From JBFXAN01 sp050184225 (GTDB lineage Bacteria > Chloroflexota > Dehalococcoidia > CAUJGQ01): a stretch of 13,640 nt of DNA. This document shows positions 13,311 to 13,640 of the stretch, piece by piece. Made by a program: the position numbers and the translations under genes. How positions within the stretch are numbered: the first letter of the stretch is position 1; each line of letters starts with the position of its first letter. The notes under the pieces are model-generated. The model worked only from the letters and a program-made list of their open reading frames with translations, did no database searches and had not been told where the DNA came from. The stretch lies in NCBI GenBank assembly GCA_050184225.1, contig JBFXAN010000174.1, positions 1 to 13,640 of the forward strand, written 5' to 3'.

Positions 13311-13370
13311 CGACGAAGGCGCCACGACACCACGATGAATAAGAGACGTGGTGTCGTGGCGCCTTCGTCG
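13311..13370. terminator. Perfect 24-bp hairpin between convergent genes, likely bidirectional terminator or dispersed palindrome
   Basis: Bases 13311-13334 and 13347-13370 are exact reverse complements around a 12-base AT-rich loop. The hairpin lies 13 bases after the hydrolase stop and 10 bases beyond the small membrane-protein stop on the other strand. There is no T-run. Its arm core TGGCGCCTTCGTCG nearly equals that of the hairpin at 2108-2166. Confidence 0.8.
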
Positions 13371-13380
13371 GGCGTGGCTG

Positions 13381-13512
13381 TTATTCGCCATGCTCCGTGG
13401 CGCCGTTGCTGCGCTTGCGGCCGCCGAGCAAGGCGAGCGTGGCGGCGATGATGGCGACGGGGATGGCGATGTACATGACGATCAGCAGGATGATGCCCCA
13501 GAGGGTTTCCAT
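13381..13512 (-). CDS. 43-residue single-pass membrane protein
   Basis: The frame runs from ATG 13512 to TAA 13381. The protein is METLWGIILLIVMYIAIPVA followed by IIAATLALLGGRKRSNGATE and HGE. Residues 5-29 are one continuous hydrophobic helix; the following basic RKR suggests the C-terminus faces the cytoplasm. A clear GAGAGG ribosome site lies six bases before the ATG, the same leader string (GGGGAGAGG) as the Uma2 gene. Codon choice (mostly C or G in third position) matches neighbouring genes. I recognise no family. The gene converges with the alpha/beta hydrolase and shares its terminator. A GC-rich hairpin (13530-13554) sits directly upstream of the ribosome site. Confidence 0.7.
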   Translation of the reverse strand: METLWGIILLIVMYIAIPVAIIAATLALLGGRKRSNGATEHGE

Positions 13513-13640
13513 GGATTACCTCTCCCCCGTCCCCTCCCCTCGCAGGGGAGGGGAGCCTGGTTCAAGCGTGGTTTGCCAGCGTGGACCCATCCACCCTCAG
13601 TCTGCCGCGTCGTTGTTGTTGACAACCGACCCTGGTCAAG
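13513..13640. other. Upstream region of the small membrane protein, window end
   Basis: This tail of 128 bases holds the ribosome site and an 11-bp hairpin (13530-13554) but no gene I can support. Near the end, TTGACC (13639-13634, minus strand) resembles a -35 box but no -10 hexamer follows at normal spacing. Confidence 0.4.
13530..13554. repeat. CCCCT/AGGGG hairpin in the leader of the small membrane protein
   Basis: Bases 13530-13540 and 13544-13554 are reverse complements (11 bp) around a CGC loop. The arms are made of CCCCT words (TCCCCTCCCCT and AGGGGAGGGGA). On the minus strand the stem ends 17 bases before the ATG of the 43-residue gene, so it could influence its expression, or be a short dispersed palindrome. 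Confidence 0.6.

Overview
The window is high-GC bacterial chromosome with densely packed housekeeping genes. The mix suggests a Chloroflexota bacterium, perhaps class Thermomicrobia (relatives of Sphaerobacter or Nitrolancea). It includes a CBS-less GuaB3-type IMP dehydrogenase relative, a recR-recO pair below dnaX-ybaB, an FmdB zinc ribbon protein, a Uma2 protein and a secreted-type lamin-tail protein. This assignment is inference from gene content and composition; no rRNA gene is present to confirm it.

Layout. (1) 1-566 (+): 3' end of a lamin-tail-domain protein, closed by a perfect hairpin at 593-632. (2) 3323-682 (-): guaB3-like gene, a long-arm hairpin, a membrane-anchored TlpA/ResA-type thioredoxin, then a SAM methyltransferase. 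(3) 3504-6199 (+), divergent from block 2: rsmI, a TatD-family nuclease and a polyprenyl diphosphate synthase. The last two overlap by four bases. (4) 10331-6239 (-): dnaX, ybaB/ebfC, recR, recO and fmdB-like, a replication and RecFOR-repair cluster transcribed towards block 3. (5) 12317-10717 (-): Uma2-family protein, VOC (bleomycin-resistance-like) protein and a very short soluble inorganic pyrophosphatase homologue. (6) 12437-13297 (+): alpha/beta hydrolase, closed by a perfect 24-bp hairpin. (7) 13512-13381 (-): a 43-residue single-pass membrane protein with a good ribosome binding site.

How the genes work together. dnaX-ybaB-recR is a widely conserved order linking the clamp loader tau subunit, a nucleoid DNA-binding protein and the recombination mediator RecR; here RecR's partner RecO follows 12 bases later. 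rsmI and tatD lie near each other in many Gram-positive chromosomes, as in the Bacillus subtilis yabC-abrB-metS-yabD region; here metS and abrB are absent between them. The polyprenyl synthase probably makes an isoprenoid chain for quinones or cell-wall carrier lipid.

I found no phage, transposase, CRISPR array, tRNA, rRNA or clear new multi-gene system. The less ordinary signals are non-coding or very small: two intergenic palindromes that share arm sequence, a seven-base tandem repeat with a mirrored flank between ybaB and recR, a possible 12-codon leader ORF feeding into tatD, an ORF-poor leader with two promoters ahead of dnaX, and the 43-residue membrane protein.
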